Below are positions 54,911 through 64,000 of a stretch of 64,000 nucleotides of DNA, piece after piece. A model generated the notes under the pieces. The model did no database searches. It had not been told where the DNA came from and saw only the letters and a program-made list of their open reading frames with translations. The position numbers were made by a program, and so were the translations under genes. Every line of letters begins with the position of its first letter. Position 1 is the first letter of the stretch. This DNA comes from Tenebrio molitor (Eukaryota; Arthropoda; Insecta; Coleoptera; Tenebrionidae): positions 15,004,001 through 15,068,000 of the forward strand of contig NC_091050.1 of the NCBI RefSeq assembly GCF_963966145.1, written 5' to 3'.

Positions 54911-57101
54911 TTCGAATGAAATTGTACAAATTAAAGCCTCAGGGAATCATTAGTTGGGCAAATTAGGCCACGTCAAGTTTTGAGGTTAGGATTAGAAATT
55001 GAACACACACACAGACACTTCTTACGTCATTTCAAACATATATTTTCTGCCATAGAAGCAAAGGATAAAAGATTGTCAGATTAGATACCTGAGACTCTTG
55101 AAACTTTTGTACAAGAGTGAAAAATTTTGATTTAAACTTGTTAAATTAAAACGTAGGGATGGGAAAAAATGGAGATTCGAGTCTAAGTGCACCACCGAGA
55201 CTTGAATATTACCTATTTCAATTTGTTTAAATTAAATTCATCATGGAAAAGAGACAATTCCCTCTACGGACAATTCCAAGGCCGTAAAAATTATTCGCAT
55301 TTTTTGTCGCGAATCTTCGAAGAGGGCAAACATAATGAAGTTACCGAATGGGAATAAGTTTGAAGATTATAATTCAATGTAACAGATAAGTTGAATTCAA
55401 AAGTAGTGAGCGCTCCGTACACAGGCGTCAATTTGTGTAAGTATTGGGGGCCAAAAAAAGAGGCTTCAAAATCTCTAATACTACTCGACAACTATGAGTC
55501 AGAGACTCAATTATTTTACACATGAGTAATCAGGAGAACGAGAGGAATCGAATGGTGCAAGAATCATTGCCGTATCTTCAATAATAAGCGAGATCCTGTG
55601 GGAACCAAGCGAAGCTGATTTGGACTGGTCCAAAATTCGAAAATTTTCAGTAATTTAAAATGCCACTCAGACTAAATTACAAGTGGTCTACGTAATACCT
55701 AGAACTCAACGAAAGGATTCCATTGAAGCAAGAATCATCACCCTGGAGCCACTTTAACGAAAGTTATGTGCAAATAAGTTTTCTTTATTTTTTGCGATTT
55801 TCTCGAGAATGAAAATAGCAGGGCATCATTCTTTCCGCTCAAAAGAAGCGCCTTGGCTAGAGAAATCCAATAGTGCAAGATTGATCGCAATATGTCGCTT
55901 AATACGGGAGTTATGACCGTTTCAAATTTTTTCTTATGCGAAAAAAAGAAAGGGGGAAACGTGGTTTTTTCCGAACAACTTTTTGTCACGAATCCGCACC
56001 AAAACGGGGTTAACTCAATGCATTGGACGAGTTGAATTTAAAAATAGGTCAAGTTCCGCCTACAGACGCGGTTTTGTGTTCTGGGAGCTAAAAGAAAGAA
56101 ACCTCCGAGTCAATTTTAAAGCTAAATTACTCGCCAACTACAGATCCTAGGGTCAATTAGTCTACAGAAAATTAATGAGGAGCACGAAGAGAATCCAACG
56201 ATGCAAAAATCATAGCGTTATCTTCAATAATAAACGAGATGGTGTCTAACTCGGATAAGTCTAAAATTAGAAAATTTTCGATCACCTCCATCTTGAATCA
56301 GTGGTCTACGTGAGAGAATTCGACAAAAGGATTCCATTGAAGCCAGAATCATCGCTCTACGGCCCCTCTAAGAAAATTTGCGATTTTCTCGAAAACTAAG
56401 AAAACGAACGGTAATTTTTTTAGTTCAATGGAAGCGTCTCGAGGAGATGAATCGAACGGTGCAAGGTTCACCGTCATATATTACTTAATAAAGGAGTTTT
56501 TCACCTATAACATCTAATTGGCGTAGCGGCGCACCTAAGTAAATTGGTAAACCGCACAGCCACCTACGCCTACGATGTTAGAAATATTTATAATATCCCT
56601 GTTTTTCAAAAAAGGAACTGGGTGCAATATTCATTCCCATAAGTGACCTAATTAAGGAGCCGTAGAAAATTTGAACATTATATTACATTTTTTTTCTGAC
56701 ATTTGCTTTTATTTGTCTGTCTGTTTTATGGCATACAAAGCATATATCTAATATGTACTTTAATTAGATATATGATACAAAGTGGTCGATAAGCCCACCT
56801 CATCTGAATTCTTAGATGATTACGAAACATACCTACCTATCTCTCCGGTGCCTCAAACCCTTTGTCTAACTCAGAGCTCCAGAAATTCAAATCACACGTT
56901 TTTTTCGTCTTACCACATTTCCTCTTCTTGGATTAATAGCATTTCCAACCCCTGGTTCGTGCTGGCAAACATCCCAACGTCTTTTCAACACGCAAACTCT
57001 CTCTTCTCTCAACGTCCCCTCCGCGCCAGGTACAAAGAGTGACGTTTTTCGATTAAACATTTCGGTCTTGGTTCGAGGAAGTTCCACTGATTTTCGTCAG
57101 T
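54911..57101. other. Intergenic region with an old duplicated segment
   Basis: No gene recognised. Two diverged direct copies of roughly 500 bp lie at about 55,440-55,930 and 56,085-56,510. Shared words in the same order include atcttcaataataarcgaga, cattgaagc.agaatcat, gcgattttctcgaraa and aat.gaa.ggtgcaagrtt. The source element is unknown. Confidence 0.5.
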
Positions 57102-57410
57102 ATGGTCGACGATAAAGTAGAAATGAACAACGACACCGAAACGTTCACCGCCACAAACACAAACGATCCCAAAAACGTACAAGAACTAACGCAATACGTG
57201 AGTTTCATAACATAACCTCAAACGTCAACAGTATCAATTTTTGCGTGATTTCAGGTACAAGGACTGCTCCAAACCATCCAGGACAAGTTCCAGAACATGT
57301 CCGATCAAATTTTAACCAGAATAGATGAAATGGGCAATAGAATTGACGATCTAGAGAAAAATATCGGCGACTTAATGACACAAGCTGGTGTCGAAGGGGC
57401 TGAGAAATAG
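57102..57410 (+). CDS. HSBP1: HSBP1, heat shock factor-binding protein 1, 83 aa
   Basis: Exons 57,102-57,197 and 57,255-57,410 (GTGAGT donor, tttcag acceptor). The conserved core is DPKNVQELTQYVQGLLQTIQ, DKFQNMSDQILTRIDEMGNR and IDDLEKNIGDLMTQAGVE, a continuous heptad-repeat helix. HSBP1 forms a trimeric coiled coil that binds the HSF1 trimer and dampens the heat-shock response; a role with the WASH complex is also known. The N-terminal 22 residues are variable and longer than in the human protein (76 aa). It converges on FAM92, about 130 bp away. Confidence 0.95.
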
Positions 57411-57542
57411 ACCAACATCTCAACTCATCACGAATTTATTTCTAACTAGTTACTGTAAGTCGTAAATTAATTATCAAACAATGTGAAAGGAGCCTTTGTT
57501 AATAAATTAATTAATAAATAGTAATAAATAAACCAGTTGGGG

Positions 57543-58657
57543 TTATTTTCGAGGCTTCCTTGCTCTGACAGGTGAAGAATGTTCTTCTGTGTCACTTTGA
57601 TTTTCCGAGACGTTGACGGTGTCGCTGACGCTGTCTTCAGTGTCGGAGATGCTTTGTTTCATCGAGTCCAAGGTCTCCTCGCTCTTGGACAGGTGTGGAG
57701 GGATCCCTCTGCGTTTTTTCGGGTTGCTGGAAAACAAAGCTCCCAACGACCCCAGCGAATTGCTAGCCCGGAATAAATTACCAGAACGGCCGCTTCTAGC
57801 TGAGTCGGGCCCGCGCAGAGATTTTTTAAAATCCTGAAATTCAATCGTCAAAATGAATCTCGGTGCTTTTGTCAAGTCAATTACCGCCTCCACTTTTCTG
57901 CTTATCTTTTGAAAGTCCTGCGTCAACAAGTTACAGTTAATAATGTTTATTTTGTAGCGAGCGGCTCACCTCCAAGTCGGCCTCTTCGTCGATCGAACTG
58001 ATCCCCTTGTAGGCATTCGTGAGCACTTCCAAAGCCCTAGCGTGGTACCCCATCTCCACACTGACAAAATCGAGAAGAATCGACTTGATGTCGTGGAGTT
58101 TCTGCTTTTCAAACTCTGTACTCTTCTCGTCCAGATTCCGCAAAGTTTTCGAAAACTCTGCGCTCGCTTTCACTAGTTCCGTTTCCGCCTGAATCTGAAA
58201 CCGCCGCCATTTTATCCCGTTCTTCCTTTATCCTTCGACACTCACGACTTGTTGCCGGTTTCTCGGATTTCGCTCCTTGATCCTGTCCAGCTGCCTCCTC
58301 CTCGCTATCTCTTTCTCTCTGGCGTTGTAGATCTGCTTGACCTCGTCCTTGGCGTGCTTGCAGATGTCTTCGTACCGTCCGAACTCTTTGATCACTTTGC
58401 TGTCCAAGTTCTGCACCCGGAGGTCTCCGTAAGAGCTCAGGAGGGAGATGCAGTCGGCGAAGTTCTCCAAAGCTAGACTCAGGGATTTGTTTATTGTTTC
58501 TGATTCGGCGTGGTCTAGGGAGATTTTGGCTATTTCATCCCCTTTGTCCCTCAGGCGCGCCGCTTTGCGGGAGTACTGTCCGAAGACGTGGCATAACTCT
58601 GCGATGGTGCGCTCCACGGACACGATGCGGTCCTGGACGAACTTCGCTTCTTGTTCG
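57543..58657 (-). CDS. CIBAR1: FAM92/CIBAR BAR-domain protein, at least 319 aa (5' end missing)
   Basis: Exons found (minus order): 58,657-58,246, 58,194-57,970, 57,917-57,885 (33 nt) and 57,833-57,543. The FAM92 BAR domain is recognisable: RTIAELCHVFGQYSRKAARL, RDKGDEIAKI, IKERNPRNRQQV, then FEKQKLHDIKSILLDFVSVE, HARALEVLTNAYKGISSID. The tail is serine- and acid-rich. FAM92 binds Chibby at the ciliary base and bends membranes. The first listed exon begins at a ctttttcag acceptor in phase 2, and no in-frame ATG precedes it, so a short first exon is missing. One candidate (ATGTTTGTCAC before GTATAT, 58,866-58,856) would put the tRNA-Asp gene inside the intron; this is speculative. The 52-bp intron between the last two exons is in frame without a stop and could be retained. 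Confidence 0.85.
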
Positions 58658-58722
58658 CTGAAAAAGGTCGCGTTGCCCCCGTGGTAAACATTTTTGCAAA
58701 TAAAAAAAAGTAAAAAAAAAGT

Positions 58723-58794
58723 CTCCCCGGCGGGGAATCGAACCCCGGTCTCCCGCGTGACAGGCGGGGATACTGACCACTATACTACCGAGGA
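58723..58794 (-). tRNA. tRNA-Asp (anticodon GTC)
   Basis: The 72 bases fold as a standard tRNA: acceptor TCCTCGG with CCGGGGA, D arm TAGTATAGTGGTCAGTA, anticodon loop CCTGTCACG (GTC at 58,761-58,759) and T arm GGGGTTCGATTCCCC. No intron. A T9 Pol III terminator follows at 58,712-58,720. Confidence 0.97.
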
Positions 58795-58908
58795 CTTATA
58801 TGCGTAGCAGCCTAATCTTAGTACTCGCGTTGAACCATTAAAATTTTGAATATACGTGACAAACATTATTTATTATAAATCCTGATAAAATTATGAAAAT
58901 AAAATGCA

Positions 58909-59094
58909 TCACGGAGAGCAAATACGGATGATGTGTTTCGTTGGACGATTAAGGAATTTATCTTGACGTGCAATAAATAAAACGCCGGCTAATAATATAC
59001 TCGCGATAATTCCGATAAAAATACTTATTTTGGTGTTTGTACGACACATCTTGAATCCAAAATGGAGTTGTTGACTTCCGTTTATTGTCGCCAT
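58909..59094 (-). CDS. Small single-pass membrane protein, 61 aa
   Basis: ATG at 59,094 in good context (aagATGG), stop TGA at 58,909. One hydrophobic segment (ISIFIGIIASILLAGVLFIA, residues 23-42) is preceded by CRTNTK and followed by a basic tail RQDKFLNRPTKHIIRICSP. AATAAA (minus) at 58,869-58,874, 35 bases past the stop, supports a real transcription unit. It resembles small mitochondrial or ER membrane proteins in layout, but no family was recognised. Upstream in-frame codons lack an ATG. Confidence 0.5.
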   Translation of the reverse strand: MATINGSQQLHFGFKMCRTNTKISIFIGIIASILLAGVLFIARQDKFLNRPTKHIIRICSP

Positions 59095-59486
59095 CTTTGT
59101 CTGCAGTGTGAGATGGTCGTGAATCCGTCTCTGTCGTCTTTTGCCCCGAATAAAAACAATTCGAGTAGCCAAAAAATTTATCAACCGTTATCAACTGCGC
59201 TTCGATCCACTTTAAGCAAATATTTTCGTAAAAATTCGAAATGAATGATAAATATTTACCAATTAGTTCTTGCCCGGAACGTGTTCAGCATTGTTTTTGT
59301 TATTGTTGTTAAGGGCAACGGGATCCAAACAGTCCTTGGTTACCAACGTGAGGAAAGAAAAATCGATAGAATCATGCAACACATTTTTATTATAAAAATA
59401 CGGAATACAATAATTCAATTAATAATAATTCTTTATAAAAATACTTATGCACATCAAAATAAATTCATGAGAATTACAAATTATTG
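59095..59486. other. Intergenic, no gene seen
   Basis: AT-rich. The SERGEF polyA signal (minus AATAAA) is at 59,386-59,391. The 5' region of the small membrane-protein gene lies at its left edge. Confidence 0.4.
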
Positions 59487-61085
59487 CTATTCGACGACAG
59501 CGAAAGAACTACCGGTACAAGCGAAAGCTGACTTGACTTTGCGGTTGGCCAGAACCTGCGTCGGTTTGACGACGTCGTTCTTGTCGGCGGTACCGCAGCT
59601 CCCGTGCTCGTTCCACCCCCAGACGAACAGTTTCCCCTCTTTGGTAACGGCTAGGTTGTGCTCGGAGCCGACGCTCAGCTGGCTGACGTCCTTCAGCCCC
59701 GCCACCTTCTCAGGCTTGTAGGTGACCTCCCTCTGGGCCCCCAGCTGGCCGTACGTGTTGCGCCCCCAGGTGAACACCTCGCCCGACTTGGTGAGGGCCG
59801 CCGTGTGCGTCCAACCCGCGTACACCGACGCCAAGTTCAAATCGTGGAATATCTCCATCGGCACGAAGCTGTTCGAGATGTTCGGGTCTATGCCCAGCTG
59901 GCCGAATTTGTTCTCGCCCCAACTGAACACCGTCCCGTCCTCCTTCAGCACGACGGTGTGGTGCTGTCCGCTCGCTATACTCACTATCTCTTCTAAGTCG
60001 GGAACTTTCGATATACTCAAGTAGTTGTTGTCGTCGAAGTTGTCCCCCAGGCCCAGCTGGCCCTTGCTCCCCGTCCCGGCGACTAGAAGACCCCCGTCTT
60101 TGGTCAGCATGGCCGAGTGACGCAGGCCGCAGCTCACCTACACACAACAGATTCAGAGCCCCCTCAGAACTTCACCTGACGAGGGAATTAAAACGTCAAA
60201 TATGGACCCTCCAAAGTCAACAAAACAACCAAAAATACAGTTTACTGATGTGCCGAACGCACAAATACGGAACGGAGTTTACACGTCTGACGTCACTGCT
60301 CTTTTGTCTTACGTAATAGATTCTGATCTCTTCGTTTCGGTCAAACGACAGAGTTTAAGCATCGCAACCATATCTTAATCTCATGATTAGATTTAAAAAA
60401 AAAATCTTTCAAATGTTTTGTCTTTTTTTTACCCAAACATGTTCCATTCAACTGTGTTCCTTGGCCTAAATTTGGAGGAAAAGCGCCGCACAACTCAAGA
60501 TATATACAAGGATGCTCAATTAAAAAATAAGAGTATTGTACCAGTCTCTAGGTGTCCCTTTATTTGGAGGATGGGGTGACCTTACCTGTCGGAAGCCAGT
60601 GGCCAGCTTCTGGGAGACCTGCAGCCTGGAGGGTATCCCCGTGCACGTAATGCTCTTGGAGAGCCCCAACTGCGTATACGAGTTGTTGCCCCAGACAAAC
60701 TGCTTGCCGCAGTCAGAGACGGCCGCGCTGAAGTCCCACCCGCACGAAATTTGAACTATCCTGAAGCCCTTCAGTATTTCGATCTGGGTGAACTTGAGAG
60801 TGTCGTCGCTGGTGCCCAACTGGCCCTTCGAGTTCCATCCGCATCCATATACGTATCCGTTCTTGTCCAATATGAGAGTGTGGCCTCCGCCGCCGGCTAT
60901 GGCGACGATGTTGTCCGCGAGCAAGTCGGAATCGGCCAGGTTCACCTCTTTGGGGGCGACCTCCTCGTCAGACTTGTGGCCCAGGCCCAGCTGGCCGTAG
61001 CTGTTTGCGCCCTGAAAGCCGCCCGGAGGTCAATTCCGGAACGGGCGGATCGTCGATCGGTACTCACCCAACTGTATAAAATCAT
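59487..61085 (-). CDS. SERGEF: SERGEF-like RCC1-repeat protein, 364 aa
   Basis: Exons (minus order): 61,085-61,068 (18 nt, MILYSW), 61,011-60,586 and 60,137-59,487. The RCC1 blades read through: WGANSYGQLGLGH, CGWNSKGQLG, CGWDFSAAVSDCGKQFVWGN, SCGLRHSAMLT, SWGENKFGQLG, TWGRNTYGQLGAQ and SVGSEHNLAVTKEG with WGWNEHGSCG. The order and the closing SEHNLA...WGWNEHG motif fit SERGEF (DelGEF), a seven-bladed propeller that binds the exocyst subunit Sec5 and affects secretion. Human SERGEF is 458 aa, with an extra C-terminal tail missing here. Exchange-factor activity is by family name only. Confidence 0.88.
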
Positions 61086-61647
61086 CGCGACTGGAAACGA
61101 TTAAGTCGAACGGCCGGTTTTGCGTCTCTGAATGTTGAATTATTCAAACACGCGTCCTGACTCTCGATAATTGAGGTTATGTGTGCCAATCTTAATAATA
61201 AAAAATACACTACACCGACTGCGCTCTAGTGTGATTTTCTTACACGTTGCCGAGCATACGGAGTTTGTTTTCTATCACAGTTACCACGCAACTGACGAAG
61301 ACGGCGATATTCTTACGTTCCTAATGAGATCCGATAATGACGACTCTTTGCGACCTTTTTGTTGGTACTAGTACTGAATGCCCCCAAATGCGATTCATGG
61401 ATTATTCACTTTTTACACAGAACGATGGATTTTCGTCGATGGTTAAAACCGCCGATTTCACACATTCGACTCGATTGAAAAAATGCTTACAATAATCGGT
61501 CATTGGCCAACATTGACTGACGCTGTTGCCAAATCTCACCCACGCCACCTTCGTTCCTCTGTTCCATTCACCGTTAGAGTAAAGACTAAAAACTCACACC
61601 AAACCGAACAACACAATTTTCCTCTTTATTAACAAACGAAAGACAAT
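61086..61647. other. Intergenic between SERGEF and NDUFS7
   Basis: No gene seen. It contains the SERGEF promoter (minus) and the NDUFS7 3' end with AATAAA on the minus strand at 61,625-61,630. Confidence 0.4.
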
Positions 61648-62291
61648 TCAAAGATAATTTCTCCACGCCATCTGTATAGTCCTGTGTCGCTTCACCTTCT
61701 TCTGCAACAACAACACTGCGTACATCAACGCCTCTGCAGTCGGGGGACACCCCGGAACATAAACGTCAACAGGAATGATTCTGTCGCAACCTCTACACAA
61801 ACAATCAACCCCCAAATCTTTCCATCACCACATACTCACCTCACCACCGAATAAGAGTAGTGATAGTACCCACCCCCGTTGGCGCAACTCCCCATCGAAA
61901 TCACCCACTTCGGTTCGGACATTTGATCGTAGACCTTCCTCAGACTGGCCGCCATCTTGTTGGTGACCGTTCCTGCAACAATGACCACTTCGGTCTGACG
62001 GGGCGAAGCCCTGAAAACCACTCCGTATCGGTCCATGTCGTAGCGAGGGGCTGCTATGTGCATCATTTCGACAGCACAACAAGCCAGACCGAAGGTCAAG
62101 GGCCACAAAGAGGTCTTCCGCCCCCAGTTCAAGAGGTCGTCCAGCCGGGCCAAAGTCCACTCGAGTTTGCCTTTAGGGCGGAAAGGGGAGTAAGGTCGGG
62201 GCTTCTGGTTCGCGTTCGTCGCAGTGGATTCATTTCTGTACAACACTCGCCCCAACGATCTAGACTTGACGAGTGAACGAAATCTCAACAT
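61648..62291 (-). CDS. NDUFS7: NDUFS7, complex I 20-kDa (PSST) subunit, 198 aa
   Basis: Exons 62,291-61,840 and 61,792-61,648 (minus), with a 47-bp intron. The N terminus is an arginine-rich mitochondrial presequence (MLRFRSLVKSRSLGRVLYRN). The N2 iron-sulfur cluster ligands are present: Cys71-Cys72 in GLACCAVEMMH, Cys136 in MGSCANGGGYYHYSYS and Cys166 in YVPGCPPTAEAL. The subunit passes electrons to ubiquinone in the inner-membrane complex. Length near the human protein (213). Divergent from CDC23, 339 bp apart. Confidence 0.97.
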
Positions 62292-62630
62292 TTTGACATT
62301 TCAGTCAAAAATTTGACATTTCAAGTGACTAGATTTTTATGTGGAATTTGAGTCAAAAATTTGACATTTCAAGTAACTAGATTTTTATGTCGAATTTTGG
62401 TTACAGACTAGGACAATTTGTAGAAAAAAATCAATTTTAGATTACTTCATAGATAAAGGAATTGGGACATTTGACAAACGAACTTATTTATCCTTTCACT
62501 GCGTCGTAGCTAAATCCGGCAACGCTTGTTTTGTTTACTGCGTCAGTCATGTCAAGTGTCAGTGACATAACCTCAAATATTTGAAAGTTGTTTTTGTGAT
62601 CGGTGATTTATTAATAAAAGCGGCGCCGAA
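62292..62630. promoter_or_regulatory. Shared NDUFS7/CDC23 upstream region with 48-bp direct repeat
   Basis: The two start codons face away from each other, so this 339-bp region probably drives both. It contains two near-identical 48-bp copies (62,303-62,350 and 62,351-62,398) starting agtcaaaaatttgacatttc. Each has the small palindrome caaaaatttg. No TATA box seen. Confidence 0.55.
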
Positions 62631-63390
62631 ATGGAAGAAATCAAGCTGGACTTGCAACAGATGAAGCAGGACTTGCTTCGCGGCATAACCGCGTGTTCCC
62701 AGCGGGGCTTGAACCACAGCGCCAAGTGGCTGGCGGAGCTCCACTACTGTCTGTCCTACGTAAAATCAAACAACGAAGAAAACGTACACTTTAAGAACGA
62801 CTGCGAGGGCGAACTAGAAGCGTATTTCATGGCTAAAAGTTACTTCGACTTGAAAGAATACGACAGATGTGCCTACTTCACGAAAAACTGCACGAAACCC
62901 AAGACCCGCTTCCTCTATTTCTACGCGAAATACCTCTCGATCGAGAAGAAGAAACTCGACAACATGACCGACACGAACTGCCCGCCGGACCCTACAGAGA
63001 ACACCGAACTGACGGACCTGTGTACTGAACTGAAGAGTGATTATTACGAAAACAAACTGGACGGGTTTTGTTTGTATTTGTATGGGATTATTTTGAAAAA
63101 ATTAGATTTGACATCGTTGGCTATCACGGTGTTTGTCAAAGCGGTGAATTCTGAACCGCTGTTGTGGTGCGCTTGGTACGAACTCGGCAAAATAATATCG
63201 GACAAGAGCAAGATTTTCACTGTGCAGCTTCCTGACCACTGGATGAAGCACTTCTTCCTAGCTCACGCCTACCTCGAACAATTAAACAACGACGAAGCCT
63301 TACAAATTTATTTTGAACTATATGCACAAGGCCTGAAGAACAGCACGTATCTGATGGCGCAAATCGCCATCGGACACCACAACCGCCGAG
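62631..63390 (+). CDS. CDC23: CDC23 (APC8) first exon, 253 codons; gene incomplete here
   Basis: ATG at 62,631 in good context (cgaaATGG). The protein matches the N-terminal half of APC/C subunit 8: LAELHYCLSY, EAYFMAKSYFDLKEYDRCAY, FLYFYAKYLS and DHWMKHFFLAHAYLEQLNND with TPR-like helices to YLMAQIAIGHHNRR. The exon ends at cgag|gtaatt (63,390/63,391). The remaining roughly 330 residues (the main TPR array) are not in the window. Instead, an antisense gene begins within six bases of the donor. APC8 is a scaffold subunit of the anaphase-promoting ubiquitin ligase. If the donor is not used the frame stops after GNSTGCKTSKR, which would give a truncated protein. Confidence 0.85.
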
Positions 63391-63396
63391 GTAATT

Positions 63397-64000
63397 CTAC
63401 TGGGTGCAAAACAAGTAAACGCTAAAGTGGTTCTGCTTGTCGGCCTCGATTTTCTCCAAAGTTTTCACGTGCGAGTACAAACTGTACCCCAAATAGCCAA
63501 ATTCTTTAACATAAGACACTCCCCCGTCATTTGTATTTTTATATTGCAACAGCACAGGTCCTGCGATCGTCAGAATCAAATCGCTCACTCTCTTTATCTG
63601 TTTGGTCTCGACGCTGCCGTCCCCCAAATAGACGGTCTTTTCCAGCACCGCGCAAATCCTCCTGCTCAAAATCGGTATTATCGGGATCACGCATGTCTTG
63701 AGTGTCTCCTCTCCGAAACAACTGAGCCCTTTCAGGCCCCCGTAAAGCGTGGTCAGTGCCTTGCGAGGGTCCTGAACGGCCCTCAAGTACAACTTGATCG
63801 TTCTCGTCTTGATCTGATTGATCTTGTTGGTGTGGCTGCAACAAATTGCGGCGACAACTTGCGCCGAGAAGTCGCGCAAAGTCCAGTGGTTGTCGTAATT
63901 GTACTTGCTGATCTTCTTCGACAACACGCAAGAAATGATCGCGGGTAGCAGGAGGTGCAAGTGCTCTTTTAGGTTGACGTGAGGGTTGGCCATCAGACTC
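63397..64000 (-). CDS. TAF6L: TAF6-family protein, C-terminal HEAT domain (partial, runs off the window)
   Basis: The minus strand encodes NPHVNLKEHLHLLLPAIISC, VLSKKISKYNYDNHWTLRDF, SAQVVAAIC, TLYGGLKGLSCFGEETLKTC and EFGYLGYSLYSHVKTLEKIE, aligning with the HEAT-repeat domain that follows the histone fold in TAF6 (TFIID) and TAF6L/SAF6 (SAGA). The sequence is more diverged than I expect for TAF6 itself, so TAF6L is preferred, with moderate certainty. The stop TAG is at 63,397-63,399. The N-terminal histone fold lies beyond the right edge. The 3' end overlaps the first intron of CDC23 on the opposite strand. Confidence 0.75.
   Translation of the reverse strand, partial: SLMANPHVNLKEHLHLLLPAIISCVLSKKISKYNYDNHWTLRDFSAQVVAAICCSHTNKINQIKTRTIKLYLRAVQDPRKALTTLYGGLKGLSCFGEETLKTCVIPIIPILSRRICAVLEKTVYLGDGSVETKQIKRVSDLILTIAGPVLLQYKNTNDGGVSYVKEFGYLGYSLYSHVKTLEKIEADKQNHFSVYLFCTQ

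Noticed and set aside
58535..58780. 81-codon minus frame containing the tRNA-Asp sequence
   Set aside because: It translates the tRNA gene and a shifted frame of the FAM92 exon; not a real protein.

Overview
The window is nuclear DNA of an arthropod, almost certainly an insect. The genes have short introns (about 45-75 bp) with GT/AG borders, AATAAA signals and animal protein families, and the repeats are BEL/Pao, P-like, mariner-like and RLE-LINE elements. A beetle is my guess from the overall look, not something I can prove. No bacterial features, CRISPR arrays or operons are present.

Layout. (1) 1-14 kb: no gene recognised. It holds a 176-bp tandem satellite (2.74-4.1 kb), a dead mariner-like element, a tRNA-like SINE fragment, a foldback palindrome and several TIR elements, some nested. 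(2) 14-42.2 kb: an AT-rich repeat domain built by duplication. Two large tandem units (A 17.77-31.40 kb, B 31.40-39.56 kb) and the start of a third (C, from 39.56 kb) can be aligned by eye. Each unit carries the same TATA/initiator promoter and pieces of a small two-exon gene for a secreted peptide. Only the copy in unit C (39,805-40,255) reads as a complete gene; the others are broken. Units A and B then received different insertions, so each serves as the empty-site control for the other: A gained a complete BEL/Pao retrotransposon with matching LTRs, a THAP-bearing P-like element, a 247-bp MITE and a palindromic element; B gained a 342-bp MITE, nested TIR elements, a 37-bp-arm hairpin and an RLE-LINE fragment. 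(3) 42.2-44.4 kb: no gene seen. (4) 44.4-64 kb: a compact housekeeping gene cluster on both strands.

Genes in the cluster, left to right: lysosomal phospholipase A2/LCAT family (+), a small secreted possibly GPI-anchored protein (-), TBC1D20 Rab GAP (-), an unrecognised serine-rich protein (+), PIGW GPI-inositol acyltransferase (+), EOGT O-GlcNAc transferase with HDEL tail (-), HSBP1 (+), FAM92/CIBAR BAR protein (-), tRNA-Asp (-), a 61-residue single-pass membrane protein (-), SERGEF RCC1-repeat protein (-), complex I subunit NDUFS7 (-), the first exon of APC/C subunit CDC23 (+), and the C-terminal half of a TAF6-family protein (-) lying inside or against the CDC23 intron. Several serve the secretory pathway (TBC1D20, PIGW, EOGT, SERGEF), but nothing shows that they work as one unit; they look like independent neighbours with divergent (NDUFS7/CDC23) or convergent (PIGW/EOGT, HSBP1/FAM92) arrangements.

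The most likely undescribed item is the small secreted-peptide gene family embedded in the duplicated, transposon-rich block. All homology statements were made by reading; none was checked by database search.
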